Assembly: GCA_002633025.1 (NCBI GenBank)
Contig: NMRB01000753.1
Span: forward strand, 82,895 to 146,894
Length of the DNA: 64,000 nt
Reading direction: 5' to 3'
Origin: Notospermus geniculatus
Taxonomy: Eukaryota > Nemertea > Pilidiophora > Heteronemertea > Lineidae
A model generated the notes under the pieces. That model was given only the letters and a program-made list of their open reading frames with translations, had not been told where the DNA came from and searched no databases. Both the position numbers and the translations under genes were made by a program. Shown here in pieces: positions 21,449 through 33,123 of the stretch (position 1 is its first letter; each line of letters starts with the position of its first letter).

Positions 21449-22484
21449 GTAAGTAGTTGATAGCAGAGTCTTCATGAAGGAGCGGTTATGTATTTACAGC
21501 GAGTGCTTTAAAAACTTGTTTCAAAACAGCCACATACATGAATAGGCCTAATACAGAATTAAAGATTATTGGTCTTGGTTCCAGTGACCTGAGGTTGAAT
21601 AGGCCTATATTGAAGAAAGGTAATTTGCAAAAAAAACGATTCGTTGTAGAAACAGAAGTTGAGGTGCTAGATGCTTCGCCAGGGGCACAATGATTGCATC
21701 GATGCAGATGAAAGTATCACTGAGAAGGTGCATTGTGCATGAAGCCAATGCACCCTCTCACGAAATTAGGGTTCTTGTGAAACTGCAAGTGAAATACTGA
21801 GCAGCAGCTTTGGAGATACCATCCTCCCACAGCAGGGGTTTTTACCTCGCTCCTCTTCATCCGCTCACACAAACCCCTGCCGACATTCACCGGAATCCGT
21901 GGAGTATCAAAGCCATTCCAGCAAATGTTCATCCCCACCATCTCCTCTCAAATAGGCCGGTGATTGATACACATGAACTACGCAGGTTTGAACAAAGCTG
22001 GCCCAGCAGGTCAACGTGAAATAACTCCAGCGGCGTATCTGTTTGGCGACGTGTGGCCTGAGAATGATATACATTCTGTGCGATGAATGTAGGATAGGCT
22101 AAACTCAACTTAGGTTGAATCGAGCGGTTTAAGTAGGTTAATGGTCGGCATGGGTCGGAATAACCAATGTCAGCTGTTTGGCTGTGAATATTATTACAAG
22201 GGCGGTTATACATGTATACGTGTAACTGATCTCTAGTTAGGGTGAGGTGAGGAAGCTGAGGTACTTCGGCACTGTGTTGTGCGTCACACTACGATACAAT
22301 ATACGTGTAATGCCTGTCATCTTAAGGTGACTCAGAAATGGCGTTCGCTGATTGGGCGCATTTTCTTGTGCGCCAAATACCCCAGCAAATCAGGCGGATG
22401 TCCTCAGGGGTTTGTCTGCGGTGACGAAGGGAGCGAGCAGTAAGAACGCCTGATATTCCCAAGATGTGGAGATACCGGCAATAA
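21449..22484. other. Intron 3 sequence without a recognised gene
   Basis: Nothing protein-like was found on either strand. TAGGCCTA-type words are scattered through it. Confidence 0.55.
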
Positions 22485-24003
22485 GGGAGCTTGTCCAAAT
22501 TATTTGAGGCGATTTTTTGGCGGTTTTCTGGCTAATTTTTGGTGAATATTTGGCGATTTTGAAAAAATTCGCCACAAAATAGCCGTATAATCGCCAAGCA
22601 TTCGCCACAAAACCGCCAGAACTTCGCCACAAAATAACCAGAAATTCACTACAAAATCGCCGAAACTTCGCCACCAATTCGCCCCAAAATCGCCAAATAT
22701 TCACCACAAGTTCATCTGAAATTCGACACCGGTTCGACCTCGCAGGAAAAGCCTCTTGACCTTTTTTGGAGATCGTTCTTCCGGCATAAAACAAGGGGAT
22801 TCAGTCATGTCGTGCTAGGCCGCGCCTGGTGGTGATGGTCGAGACTCAGAGCATGAGAGAGAGAGAGAAGAGGAGACGACAGTGCTAGTTTTATCAGGCA
22901 TTTGTGACAAAATAACAAGTCGTTACCCATCAAATAGATAGGCCTAAAGGCCTAACCACCTCTTGGAAACCTACGAGAATTAGGCCTACATACATGTACA
23001 ACTGACACCAAATCTAAGCTGTATTTTGTCCCATAAATCCACAAACACGACAAACAGCTGATCAACATGAATGACATGACGAAAACAGCGCTGTGTTTTG
23101 TTTGTTTTTGTTTACGCATGCAGGAGTGTTGGATCCGTATCCTACTCCGCCGCCGCTTTGCCCTTCCTCCCGGAGTACACTTCAGCAGCGATCATAGCGG
23201 CTGATTGCTGGAACTACCGATATCTCATTTGCATGATATTCAAATTGGGTATGATGACGAATGAGTGACAGCCAGCATGGTCAAGATGAACACCGGTATT
23301 CCGTCGGCAAGTGAGTCGTGCGTAAACGATAAAATCTAAACAATGCCAGGCCAGAAAGTAATGGAATGCAGGTGAATGAAAGATTACTAACGAAGGAAAC
23401 TTGTCCTCACAGGAAAACTGTGTCGCTTTTTGACAAATGAGTCTACAATTGCAATATTCTGGCGAGGTCAAAACTTTTTGCACGTCGATATCAAGATGGC
23501 CGACTTTTGAACAGATCGAGGACGGAAGAAGCATGTGAAGCATGGTTCACTTCGGTAGGCTAATTGTCATCTGATTGTTAGGCCTACAAGTTAGGGGCCT
23601 ATGTCTAGGCCTATGCAGCTTTATCGCCGACCGAGATCTTGCAGTAGGCAATGTTTTTGACGCAGAAAATCAACCCACGACGGCTCGTTATGCCACAAAC
23701 AATTCGACGTCAATCTCTTCGGCCATGTCGGCAGAGTCAAACTATCTGCCAAAAACTCGCCACACGTTCGCCAGAAAACCGCCCCACATTCGCCACAAAA
23801 TCGCCGCCAATTCGCCACTAAATCGCCAAAAAACCGCCAGACAATCGCCAAAAATCCACCACAAAATCGCCGTCAATTCGCCACAAAATCGCCAACAAAC
23901 CACCGGAAAATCACCTTCTCCCCTTGGCGATTTTCTGGCGGATTTTTGGAGAATTTTCGGCGATATTTTGGCGATTTTCGGCGATTAATTTGGACAAGCT
24001 CCC
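22485..24003. mobile_element. TAA-target inverted-repeat element with minisatellite arms (1.5 kb)
   Basis: TAA flanks both ends (22482-22484 and 24004-24006). The ends GGGAGCTTGTCCAAATTA are inverted. The arms (22490-22720 and 23745-23995) are tandem, drifting copies of CGCCACAAAATCGCCA-type units in opposite orientation. The central part (22.8-23.7 kb) has a (GA)n tract and no recognised gene. TAA targets suggest the PIF/Harbinger group. The large ORFs across the arms (22390-22794, 23575-23988) come from the repeat. Confidence 0.75.
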
Positions 24004-24154
24004 TAAGTCTATTCATGCTCCACGCAGACCGCACCACGCCACACTCATGTACATGGGCTATTTTTTATACGGTTGGTTGAAAAAAAACTGCCACATCAAT
24101 TGATTTTAGCAGGTCTAAGCTCTCAAATAAAGCCCAAAACCAGCAATTTGAATT

Positions 24155-25090
24155 TGCATAACATTTTTATATTTACATGTGTAGAAACATTGATAATCAT
24201 GTACAGGCATTGACTGATGTTGATCTACAGCTGATATCTTGAATATTTTAAATAATATCGCACCAATTTTGACACGGTTTGTTGCATAAGACTGGAACAC
24301 TTGTTGATCACATTTCAGCATCAAAATTTGGAAATTTCAAAACTTCAAAATTATGAAATAGCTCATCAGAAAAAAAAACTTGAAAATTAAAATATTTGTT
24401 TTGTAATTTTATTTTCATTTTGATAGTAGTGATAGAATGGAACGTTCTGCGAATTTTGGCCCGTGTTTCATCAAAATCTGTCGAGTGGTTGCTGCGATAT
24501 TTGAGTTTATCATTGTTTTATAATTTGTGATTTTCTTGATTTTTTGTTACAAAATTCTGATGTCAGTAGGCAGAGGGGAACTCAAATCATAAAATTATAA
24601 AATTTTCGACAATTCGCCTAAACTGGCTATAATTTACGCATACGGTATCTTTCAAAATATCAACATTTTGATATTTCAATATTTCTGGCCAGTTAACATC
24701 AAGAAGTTTCAAAATAAAGCAAACCTATAATCTGAGGTTAGTTTTATCTAATGGAATCAAAATGTCTTGAAAAAAACGTGAAAATTTCAAATTTTAAAAA
24801 TTTTAATAATCTGAGATATCTCAGCAACCACTCAACAGATTTTGAAGAAACAAATTTGAACATCCTTGGAAAGTTCCATTCTAACAGACCTACTATAAGA
24901 ATGAAAGTAAGGCTTTTTTCTAATGAGCTATTGCATACATGTAATCGTCAAATGTCAAAGATTTCGATGCAGAAATATGACCAACAAGTTTTCCTTTCAT
25001 ATGCATTTTTGTAAAAATTGGTGCAGTAGTATTTGAAATATTGAGGATATCAGGTGTAGATAAACATCAGTCAATGCCTCTACATCGCTA
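24155..25090. mobile_element. AT-rich fold-back element
   Basis: Sequence at 24160-24500 returns as its inverted complement at 24830-25090 (for example CATTGACTGATGTTGATCTAC against its complement near 25060-25080, and TCTGTCGAGTGGTTGCTG against 24818-24838). The centre is near 24650. The arms are diverged, and no coding capacity is seen. Confidence 0.65.
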
Positions 25091-25489
25091 GTGTATTACG
25101 ATTATCTGAGGTTGCAAATGAACCGAGTTTTTCAGACAAAATGGCGCGTTAAAAGAAAAGTTACCAATCGATTTTCGTTGCAAGTTCTGATAATAAAGAG
25201 TAGCCCTTGAGGAACAACTGGCCAAAATTTCAACGATTTGGAGAAACGTTTTCGCTCTACACAGGGGAGTAAACCGTTTCGATTGCAGGGTCCTGCTGTA
25301 CATTCATACATAAAGCATGTATTGACTTGGTGAGGGCGGGTTCGAAATTTTGAATATTGTGACATCCTGATTGGTTCTGTGTATAGGCGACGTTAGCGCC
25401 ACTGATTTTGCAGTGGCTGTGCTCCTCGACTGATTGATGGTAATGAAGTGGGAGTGTTGTGTTACCACAGGAGGTTGTCCAGAAGTGTT

Positions 25490-26260
25490 TGTTATGTTGT
25501 TTTTGGTCTTGGTGTGTGTGCGTGTGTGTGTGTCCGTCTGTCACGCCTTCATATCTTATCTCCTTCAACAGATACAGTCCTGGTAACACATCCTACCCCT
25601 AGGTTTGTCAACCTGGGCAATCCAATGAGCTAATCATTTTCAACATCAGATGCCTCCATCATGATGTAATCAAAATATCAGACTTGATATTTTGTCCGTC
25701 ATGCTTTTATCTGATGTCATAACTCGTCTTCTTTAGCACCTAGAGTAACAGAAACAAGTTCTACCCTTAGGTTTTCATACCCTAGGAATCGAATGGACTG
25801 ATTACTTTTTTATCTGAGATGTAGGGGTCATGGTGATATCGATATCACAAATTTGATATTTTGAGATAACTTGCCATAGTGTCAACTGAGCAACATGAAA
25901 CAAGTCTTAGTTCACGCCTGCTTATCTAAGGACTGGACTGTGTTAAAATTCTCAGCCTCACGTGTCCGAGTGATTGAAATATTATCATGAGATTTTGATA
26001 TATCAAACGTGATAATTTGAAATATCTCTGCCTGTGGTAGAGATAGAGGCATGGTAGAGGGATGTTATCACCTATAGTTGGGTTATTGATGATGCCGATT
26101 TCGATTATGCAACAACTTCGATAATCAGAGGTCAAGGTCAAGGTCACGCTTGATAATTTGACATATCTCTGCCTGTGGTAGAGGCAGAGGCATGATATCA
26201 GACATGGGCCTACTTAGGTTATTGAGAATGCCCATTTCGATTATGCAATGACCTTGATGA
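25490..26260. repeat. Diverged copy of the 2362-3308 dispersed repeat
   Basis: It starts with a (GT)n tract and GTCCGTCTGTCAC, and contains ATATCAGACTTGATATTTTGTC, GATATCGATATCACAAATTTG and GAGGTCAAGGTCAAGGTCAC words. The ends are not clear. Confidence 0.5.
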
Positions 26261-26274
26261 TCAGATATGGTGAC

Positions 26275-26415
26275 AGGGCAAAACGTACGCGGACAAAACG
26301 TATCTAGGACAAAAGGTACCATTTGTCCGGATACCTTTTGTCCTAGGTACATTTTGTCCGGGTACCTTTTGTCCAGTACCAATTGTCCGGGTACATTTTG
26401 TCCTAGAACCATCAG
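26275..26415. repeat. Minisatellite of GGTACCTTTTGTCCGG-type units
   Basis: About nine short units of the form TACnTTTTGTCCGG/TAGG occur in both orientations. The ORFs on both strands here are repeat artefacts. Confidence 0.7.
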
Positions 26416-26871
26416 ATATCAAGGTCAAGGTCAATGTATCCTGATCTCCATCAATGTATCTGATCTCTATCAACGTAATCTTGATCTCTATCAGTGTACC
26501 GGAAGAAGCACCTGTACATCGGGAACCATACGACATTTACAATATGTCATCTTGTTTTCATAACGTTTTTATTGATCACCCTGTATACACCCCGTACGCC
26601 AAGGACTGTCCACCTTGTCGAAGATGTCCAACTTGGTCCTTCCGATCCCACAACCAAGTGGAGTCCACAGGGGGTCATCCCCACAGGGGGGTCATCCCTA
26701 TCTGTGGGGAGTCATCCCTATGTGTCCCGGGTCCTATGTGTCCCGGGTTCTGTGCGTCCCGGGTTCTATGTGTCCCCAGTTCCATGTGCCTGTCTCAGTT
26801 ATGATTGGCCTTGTCCTCATTTTGTTCTCAAGTGGAGTCGACGAACTCGTATCTTAATAATCATGGATGTA

Positions 26872-27097
26872 CTCGAAATTCCCACTTACCTGTCCCATTC
26901 CTGAACTCGGAAAAATGACCAAATCCTAAGTTGGAAGATATCGCACGGCTGTCATTCTTTGCCAGGCTCGGGAGTGGGACAAGTAAGTGGACAGGACATT
27001 ATAGTTTCTGAGCATACCCCCTCCCCGTTATCTTCAACTCAGGATTTAGTCATTTTTTCCTAGTTCAGGAATGGGACAGGTAAGTGGGAATTTAGAG
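26872..27097. mobile_element. TA-target MITE (226 bp) nested in the fold-back arm
   Basis: TA flanks both ends, and the inverted ends of about 47 bp begin CTCGAAATTCCCACTTACCT. The matching place in the other arm is uninterrupted (ATGGAT..AGTATGTATTAA in complement near 27590), which gives the empty site. Confidence 0.75.
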
Positions 27098-27278
27098 TAT
27101 GTATTAACTAAAATAAATCAGCGTTAGCATTCATTATGAAATCTGATACATGTTGTAACGGTTGGAAACGTCACTAAAAAATGTGGATTAAGAATTTGAA
27201 AGCCCTCTGGTGGAGTGTGAAGCTACCAAGGGAATGCCCATAAAAATTCATAATAAATTTGTCCATTGACTCTTCACC

Positions 27279-27387
27279 AGGGCCTGTTTCATAAAGTGAT
27301 TTTAAGCTAATGGTACCTTTAATCAAATGGAAAATGCATTGAGTTAATGGTACCATTAGCTTAATGTCACTTTATGAAACAGGCCCC
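27279..27387. mobile_element. Short hairpin MITE
   Basis: The ends GGGCCTGTTTCATAAAGTGA are inverted at both sides, with an inner GGTACC..GGTACC pair. It lies between the arms of the 26.7-27.9 kb fold-back. Confidence 0.65.
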
Positions 27388-27889
27388 TGTTTTTTTCTTC
27401 AGCATCACCGTAGCTCCTGCATTTTGGAAGATTAAAAGTCCAATTAACCTTACAGAAAACCACGTGATTGTTTGGTATGTATTGAATATGAGTAATGATA
27501 GATGGGCCGTGGAACTACTGCTTTTCATCATGGAGTTGTACATTAATGCTAACGTTGATTTATTTTAGTTAATACATACTTCATCCATGATAATACATAC
27601 TTTATCCATGATGATTAAAATATGAGTTCGTCGACTCCACTTGAGAAAAAATTGGCGACAAGGCCAATCATAGTTGAGATAGACGCATGGAACTGGGGAC
27701 ACATAGAACCCGGGACACATAGAACCCTGCATACAAATAACTGTCTTTAAGGATGCATAGAACCCGGGACGTAAAGAACCCGGGACACATAAAACCCGGG
27801 ACGCAAAGAACCCGGGACAAATAGAACCCGGGACGCAAAGGACCCGGGACACATAGAACCTGGGACACATAGGTACGCTCCCCGGCGAT

Positions 27890-29068
27890 GGGATGGCGTG
27901 TACGGATCACGATTGAGACAGTTCGGTGATTTAGCGATGTCAGTTCACAATGATGGGGACCAGTTTAACTGCAGCGATAGGCCAACCCGTCAATGCACAG
28001 GAACGTGGCATGGCATGTGGTAGCTATTGATGCATTTTAGGCCGAAGGAATGTAGAATTTGAAGGAAAGTGATGTTTTTGTTAAAACAGATCAGGTCCAC
28101 TAGTGACATCTAATCATCATACATGCATGTTTCTGAAATCAGGTCAACACTTCATCGTGCTGGTTTTGATGATGTATGAACATTCTGTGCACTAGCCAAA
28201 CGGGATCTAGTCCATACCGACTTAACTGAACGTGACCCTGGGAGCCGTGCATCCCTTGCTATTTCAGCCAGTACAAATAAGTATGGTAGGTTGTTTCCAA
28301 TTCCTATGGCAACCATATCCTCGGCCTCAGCCTCAGGAGTTAAACGCCAGTAACAAGATTCTGAACAGTTTGTCTCGGGATAGTTACGGGATAGTTACGG
28401 TAACAAAATCACCCAGGCATAGCTTCTTTTATGAGGGCTTTTGTTTGGGACGTTATGGTTTACCCATATGCACCCTGTGGAGCATACATGTAGTGTATTG
28501 GGTCATGTACCGGTACTGGACAAAATGAGCAAGTTGCCACTAATTAGGAAAAAATCTCAGATATAAAACTCCGTTGAAATGTCACGAAACATGCCAAAAC
28601 GCATGTAAACACGTCTCGAACAACGTATCTGGTATTCGATTCAAGGTCAGGTGACTGGGCGTAGTCGATAACACTGAATGAGGACAAGACTCACGCCAAC
28701 TGCGCAACTGCATTGCGCGAGACTCATTGCTGTGATTTATCATAGCATGTCATCGGCCTGTACATTTTAGACACGAAAAGCGGATTTCAAACTCGATTTG
28801 GGAAGTAAATTACGATGGAATTTCATTGAATTCACTCGGACATGGTGTACTGAATTGATTGATTGTGAAATACATGTAACAGGTCCGTGAATCGAATTCG
28901 GCGGGGAAGTCCTCCACAGGGAATGCATTTGCCAAGCTGAGACTCTGTATGCGCACTTCGTAGCATCAGTTTGTAAAAGCAAATGCGCAGCATCCGAGTC
29001 CAAGTTACTTAAACTAGTCTCGGGAGAGCTTACAGAATTAGCCGTGATGACATTTAAAAATGATTGAC
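27890..29068. other. Intron 3 sequence without a recognised gene
   Basis: No ORF here resembles a known family on either strand. There is no strong repeat structure. Confidence 0.5.
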
Positions 29069-29077
29069 CTTTTAAAC

Positions 29078-29493
29078 CAATCTCGTACCCAGAGATTCGT
29101 TACGCTCGGGCCGAGGTTGTAGGTCGCTCCACTAATCTCTGGAGACGGCTAGCCATTTCACGCCTTAGGTGTGATTTTTGGTATCGTGCAATTTTAGACC
29201 GAATTTTAACCACAAATGCACTGAAATGACTTGAGATGAATTGAGTATAAAATGTACACACAAAAATGTCCTTAGGAAGGTTTTTTCGAGGGATCTGTTG
29301 TATTTATTGAGGAAAATCCACAGCCTACTTGGCGCACTGTATAAACTTGGAGTGAAGCGGGATGCGCTGTGTGTAACGCATTTGCCTTGCATTTTGGTTT
29401 CCGAAGCCACCGCTAGGGCTTAGCCGTCACCAGAGATTAGTGTAGCGACCATCAACCTCGGCCGAGCGTAACTAATCTCTGGGTACGAGATTG
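29078..29493. mobile_element. MULE-like MITE (416 bp) with 9-bp target duplication
   Basis: CTTTTAAAC flanks both ends (29069-29077 and 29494-29502). The ends begin CAATCTCGTACCCAGAGATT and continue into ..GTTACGCTCGGCCGAGGTTG in inverted form for about 75 bp. There is no transposase. It ends 185 bp upstream of the PCYT2-like exon at 29679. Confidence 0.75.
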
Positions 29494-29678
29494 CTTTTAA
29501 ACCGACAGGAACAACCTGTTCCCATAACACTAAGTAATGACTTCCAATCGCTCGAATAGAGAGAACACACCCAAGATGGCAATATAAATCGTCATCAACG
29601 CGTCGCGAGAACTACTCAAGTTCACAATTGTTTGTTTTTCTGTGAATAAACAGAAACATAGGGCATCATTTATTTTAG

Positions 29679-29745
29679 ATGACAGGAGTTTCTCTTCGGA
29701 TGGACGGGATACCCATGAGCACTTGCGCAAGGCAGGTCGGATCAA
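29679..29745 (+). CDS. PCYT2: PCYT2-like gene, exon SSDGRDTHEHLRKAGR
   Basis: This 67-nt exon has a TATTTTAG acceptor and a GTAAGC donor. With the one base carried from the previous exon it reads DDRSFSSDGRDTHEHLRKAGRI. The D-G-x-D-T-Y/H-x-x-[VL]-[RK]-x-A-G-R pattern is the loop and helix after the VHG strand in ethanolamine-phosphate cytidylyltransferases. It leaves phase 2, which the exon at 58915 completes. The intron on its 3' side is 29.2 kb and is almost wholly transposons. A longer ORF starting at 29679 in another frame is a shadow. Confidence 0.88.
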
Positions 29746-29989
29746 GTAAGCATTTTTTATGTTCTGATTGGACTATACAGGGAGTAGCCGACCTAAAAAT
29801 GTCAGATTACCACGGGACACGTCACGTGATTTTTGAAGACATCAGTCGCGAAGAAAAACGTAGGCATGCCTTTTGCAATAAACTGTGGTCCCAAAAAAAC
29901 GCAACCGCATACGTATGTCCAATATCCAATTTTCCTACACCATTGCTCTGAATGGATAGGAAATTTTTTTGAGAATGAGCTAGAATTAA

Positions 29990-30175
29990 GGCCGCCGTGC
30001 ACGATATATTTTGTTCGTAGGAAATATGTCGTACGATTTCTCATCCAATTTTATTCGAAGGAAATATGCGGCCTTTCATATGGTTATCACCCACGGTGAA
30101 CAAAGATTTATCATAACTGAAATGAGATATCATTAAGACCGCCACACACCAATGGTGTGGCGGTCTTCCTTGGTT
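29990..30175. repeat. Repeat shared inverted with 53775-53870, with a terminal hairpin
   Basis: The stretch ATGGTTATCACCC..GGTGAACAAAGATTTATCATAACTGAAATGAGATATCAT at about 30077-30135 matches the complement of 53780-53850. It is followed by a perfect hairpin with stem AAGACCGCCACAC (30137-30170). Confidence 0.6.
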
Positions 30176-31240
30176 TTACTGGAATTCTCTGGATCTCTGA
30201 ATGTCTCTCTCGATCTCTCTCCATCCAATCTGGTGGTTTCAGGGCAATAACTCAAAAACTAAGTCATGCATCACCACGAAACTTTCAGGGTTTGTTGATA
30301 TGTGCATATGACAGGTCCCTTTCATTTCCTGGCTTCATCCAAAAACGATGAAGTATGAATTTCGATGAATTTTGATGTTAAAACTAACAGTGCAAGCCTA
30401 GGGGATTCCCCGTGTGACCGCGTTAGAAGCAGTCTGAGGTACGGCGTTTCATGCACTTGGAGAGAACGGAGCATGCGGGTTGGGCCTATGTTGGTTCCAG
30501 CATTTGCCGCTCCAGTCCTGCAGCACTAGTGTCCGTTCCACAACAATACGGCCGCTTCGTCGCTGTAGCTTCGATATGGAGATCATCAAAATAAAGCACG
30601 TGTTGGTAAACCTTTGTGAACCATGGGAAGTGAGACGTTTGGGATGATTTCAGGTTTTTGGGCAGAAGATTGTGAATTAGTCTTATCATTGGAAGGAAGC
30701 CACGTGCGTTTGTTGATAGACTAACTTAAAGGACCACGGTATTGCCACTTTCTGTCGACAGCCGGCGCCACCAGTACCATTCTCCAATACTGTTTCGCCC
30801 CAGTGTTGGAGAATGTATGATTACAATACAATGCACGTAGCATAGATTGATAATGGTAGTTTACCGAGTCGTCAATCTTCCTTAACGCGGGTAGGTGTAA
30901 CGCAGGATTGGGAAGCAATGCTGCTGGTGATTTAATCGGCCAATCAGAACTTAGAAGTCCCAATGACATTATTATAGATGTCAATTTCCTCAATTTCAGA
31001 CCCTTTCCCTATGAAAAGGGTAAGAGACGGCCCAGATCTGACAGCAGATTCGTATTAACATTTTCTGAGATCTGTTGAATAAAAGCAACCCCGCTTAAAT
31101 CCGACCAAAAATAACCGTTTGGACCCTTTTCCCTGAGAGTAACTCTTCCATTTTGGACCCTTCATTGTGGTTATTCACTGGTTACTGACACAGCCCGTCA
31201 TTTTATAGTTGGGTCTTCATTTTATAGTTGTGGGGTCTTC
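30176..31240. other. Intron 4 sequence without a recognised gene
   Basis: No protein-like ORF or clear element was found. A poly-C run of 13 bases ends the stretch at about 31249-31261. Confidence 0.5.
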
Positions 31241-31261
31241 GTTTACTAACCCCCCCCCCCC

Positions 31262-32180
31262 CAAAGTGGCAGTCATTTACATTTTTGAGAACAACAATGA
31301 TATTCACGCCAAATAGCCCCCGTATATCAGTGATTAGAAATACTCAACTTAAAGCGAATGGCTCGCGGGGTTTGTTGTGGCGCCTTGACAGTTGGTCATC
31401 GATATCAAGCACCATTTTGAGAAAAAGGCAAAAGAAGGGTTTTAGTTTAATGGGAAATGCATTAGACAGCCAAACTTCGCAGGCGCATTCTGCAAAATCT
31501 GCCGCTTCAAAATCAATGGGAATAGTACAAAATGTACATCTTGACCTACTGAATTTGAAAACGTCATTAACCCAGTTTGACAAATTTTTAATGGAACCTC
31601 GTCCCCAGTGTTTACATTCGCATATTTGCAATTTGCACAGGTGTCTGCATATGGCTGGAGCGCGGCTTTGCCTGGAGGCTAGATTCACTCTCTATGCAAG
31701 GTACCACCAAAAATGTAAACAAACCCCGCGAGCCATTCGCTTTAAGAAACAAATAAATCTGGGGTTTGGACTTAAGAAGGGCCCAATAAGGGTAAAAAGG
31801 GTCTCAATTACACTTTTGAGAACAAAGTTGAAATTGGCATACAAATATCCCCTTACATCGGTTGTCACACAAATATAACTTAAGAAAGAATATTCCCTGG
31901 CATTTCAGCTTAAGAAGGGGTCAAATGGCCCAAAAGAAAAAGGGTCTAAAGGGCCAAAAATGTGTATTATTTACACTTTTGAGAACAACACTAATATTCA
32001 CATGGATGAACCCTTTCATTTTGCTATTGAAATATCCAACTTCAGAAAAAATATTTTATGGGGTTTTCGCTTAATAAGGTACCCAAGAGGGCCAAAAAAG
32101 GGGTTGCAATTACACCTTTGAGAACGAAGCTGAAACTGTTACAAAAATATCCCCTGACGTCACTTGTCACAAAAATGTAA
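31262..32180 (+). repeat. Left arm of a widely spaced inverted repeat, built of units of about 145 bp
   Basis: Tandem diverged units share CTTAAGAAGGG, AAAAGGGTC, TTACACTTTTGAGAACAA and ATATCCCC. The whole block is inverted against 52290-53275. It is interrupted by the MITE at 31353-31741. The 216-aa ORF crossing it is not a gene, because it runs through a C-run, the units and the MITE. Confidence 0.75.
31353..31741. mobile_element. TTAA-target MITE, family C (389 bp)
   Basis: TTAA flanks it (31349-31352 and 31742-31745). The ends AGCGAATGGCTCGCGGGGTT are inverted. The partner arm at about 53172-53182 has the uninterrupted site GTTTCTTAAGTTGTG, so the insertion is later than the arm duplication. 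Confidence 0.8.
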
Positions 32181-32756
32181 CTTAAAGCTGAACTCCATGA
32201 ACAAAAACCACAGCGCCGCAGTATGGTGGTCTACAGAAGTGCAAACGCCCTTCGAAACACCTCCAGAACATGATAGACCACCAGCGTATTTGGTGGCGCC
32301 ACTGTATTAAATCTCAGGCTTTCTATCGAGACGCATCAAGAGATATTGTCCAAGTTTGTTTTTTATAAGGAAGTGTTTATTGCACATATCCCGTAACGGC
32401 CTACAGAGTTAACAAAGATTACAATATATCGGGTGGCCCAGAAAAAACGATAACACTTTTCATTTGAAGATTATTCACACAATATCAAAGCTATGATTGT
32501 CATATTTTTCATCAACAATCATCTATGTATTATGCATCTTTCCTCAACATTTCAGCTCCAAAGATTGATTGACATTGAAATGGCAACATTTTTGAAATTG
32601 TTGGTCAAAAAATGCAATGCCAGTGACTGCACATCTGACACCTGGCATGCGGTGACATGTCTAGACTTAAAATGACCTGCCAATCAGTGTCAAATGCCAA
32701 TGTCCCTAGTCCTGGGCTTCTGTTGGCTCAGTATGGATGTTTTCTCATAAGTCACC

Positions 32757-32969
32757 ATGGTTTCTTTTAGTGAGGGAGATATAGTTGTGATTCAGGCTGA
32801 GAAAGGTTGGGGAGCTACGGCTAGGAAAATTGTCAGGGAGTTCCCAGGCAAGGGATGGAAAGTGGCTCAGTACGTCGACTCATTAATAAGATAAAACAAA
32901 CAGGGACTAATAACAGAAAGGCTGGAAGTGGTAGACCACGGACGTCAGTCGCGTGTAGTTTCTGATGAA
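32757..32969 (+). pseudogene. Mariner/Tc1-type transposase, N-terminal fragment
   Basis: From the ATG the reading is FSEGDIVVIQAEKGWGA, then ARKIVREFPGKGW. After a frame change near 32865 it continues in another frame with NRKAGSGRPRT before stops. This is the first helix-turn-helix of the DNA-binding domain and the GRPR AT-hook-like motif that joins it to the second. The catalytic DDE/D part is missing, so the element is non-autonomous. Confidence 0.75.
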
Positions 32970-33123
32970 AATTGAGGTCACGCTGACCATCTGTTCAGTT
33001 AAAAAAGTCAGTGTAATTACAAATAACTTTCGGCACTGCATTTTTTGGCAACTAATTCTAAAAGTGCTGCTGTTCCTATGTCTTTCAACGTTTGAAGCTG
33101 ATATTTTCAGGAAAGGTGTTTAA

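Larger units (their letters stand above)
26690..27880. mobile_element. Fold-back element with CCCGGGTTCTATGTGTC minisatellite arms
   Basis: The left arm (26725-26870) and right arm (27580-27870) are inverted copies. They share the minisatellite of about 18 bp plus the unique stretch from CCAGTTCCATG to CTCAAGTGGAGTCGACGAAC. The left arm then continues after a nested element at 27098. The collagen-like or repetitive ORFs here are artefacts of the minisatellite. Confidence 0.7.

Noticed and set aside
22390-22794. 134-aa minus ORF, and 137-aa + ORF at 23575-23988
   Set aside because: Both are translations of the CGCCACAAAATCG minisatellite arms.
26494-26904. Repetitive ORFs at 26454-26904 and 27565-27910
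   Set aside because: They are periodic peptides produced by the CCCGGGTTCTATGTGTC minisatellite on both strands.
31228-31878. 216-aa ORF on the + strand
   Set aside because: It runs through a poly-C tract, repeat units and a MITE with exact TTAA ends, and has no domain-like pattern.
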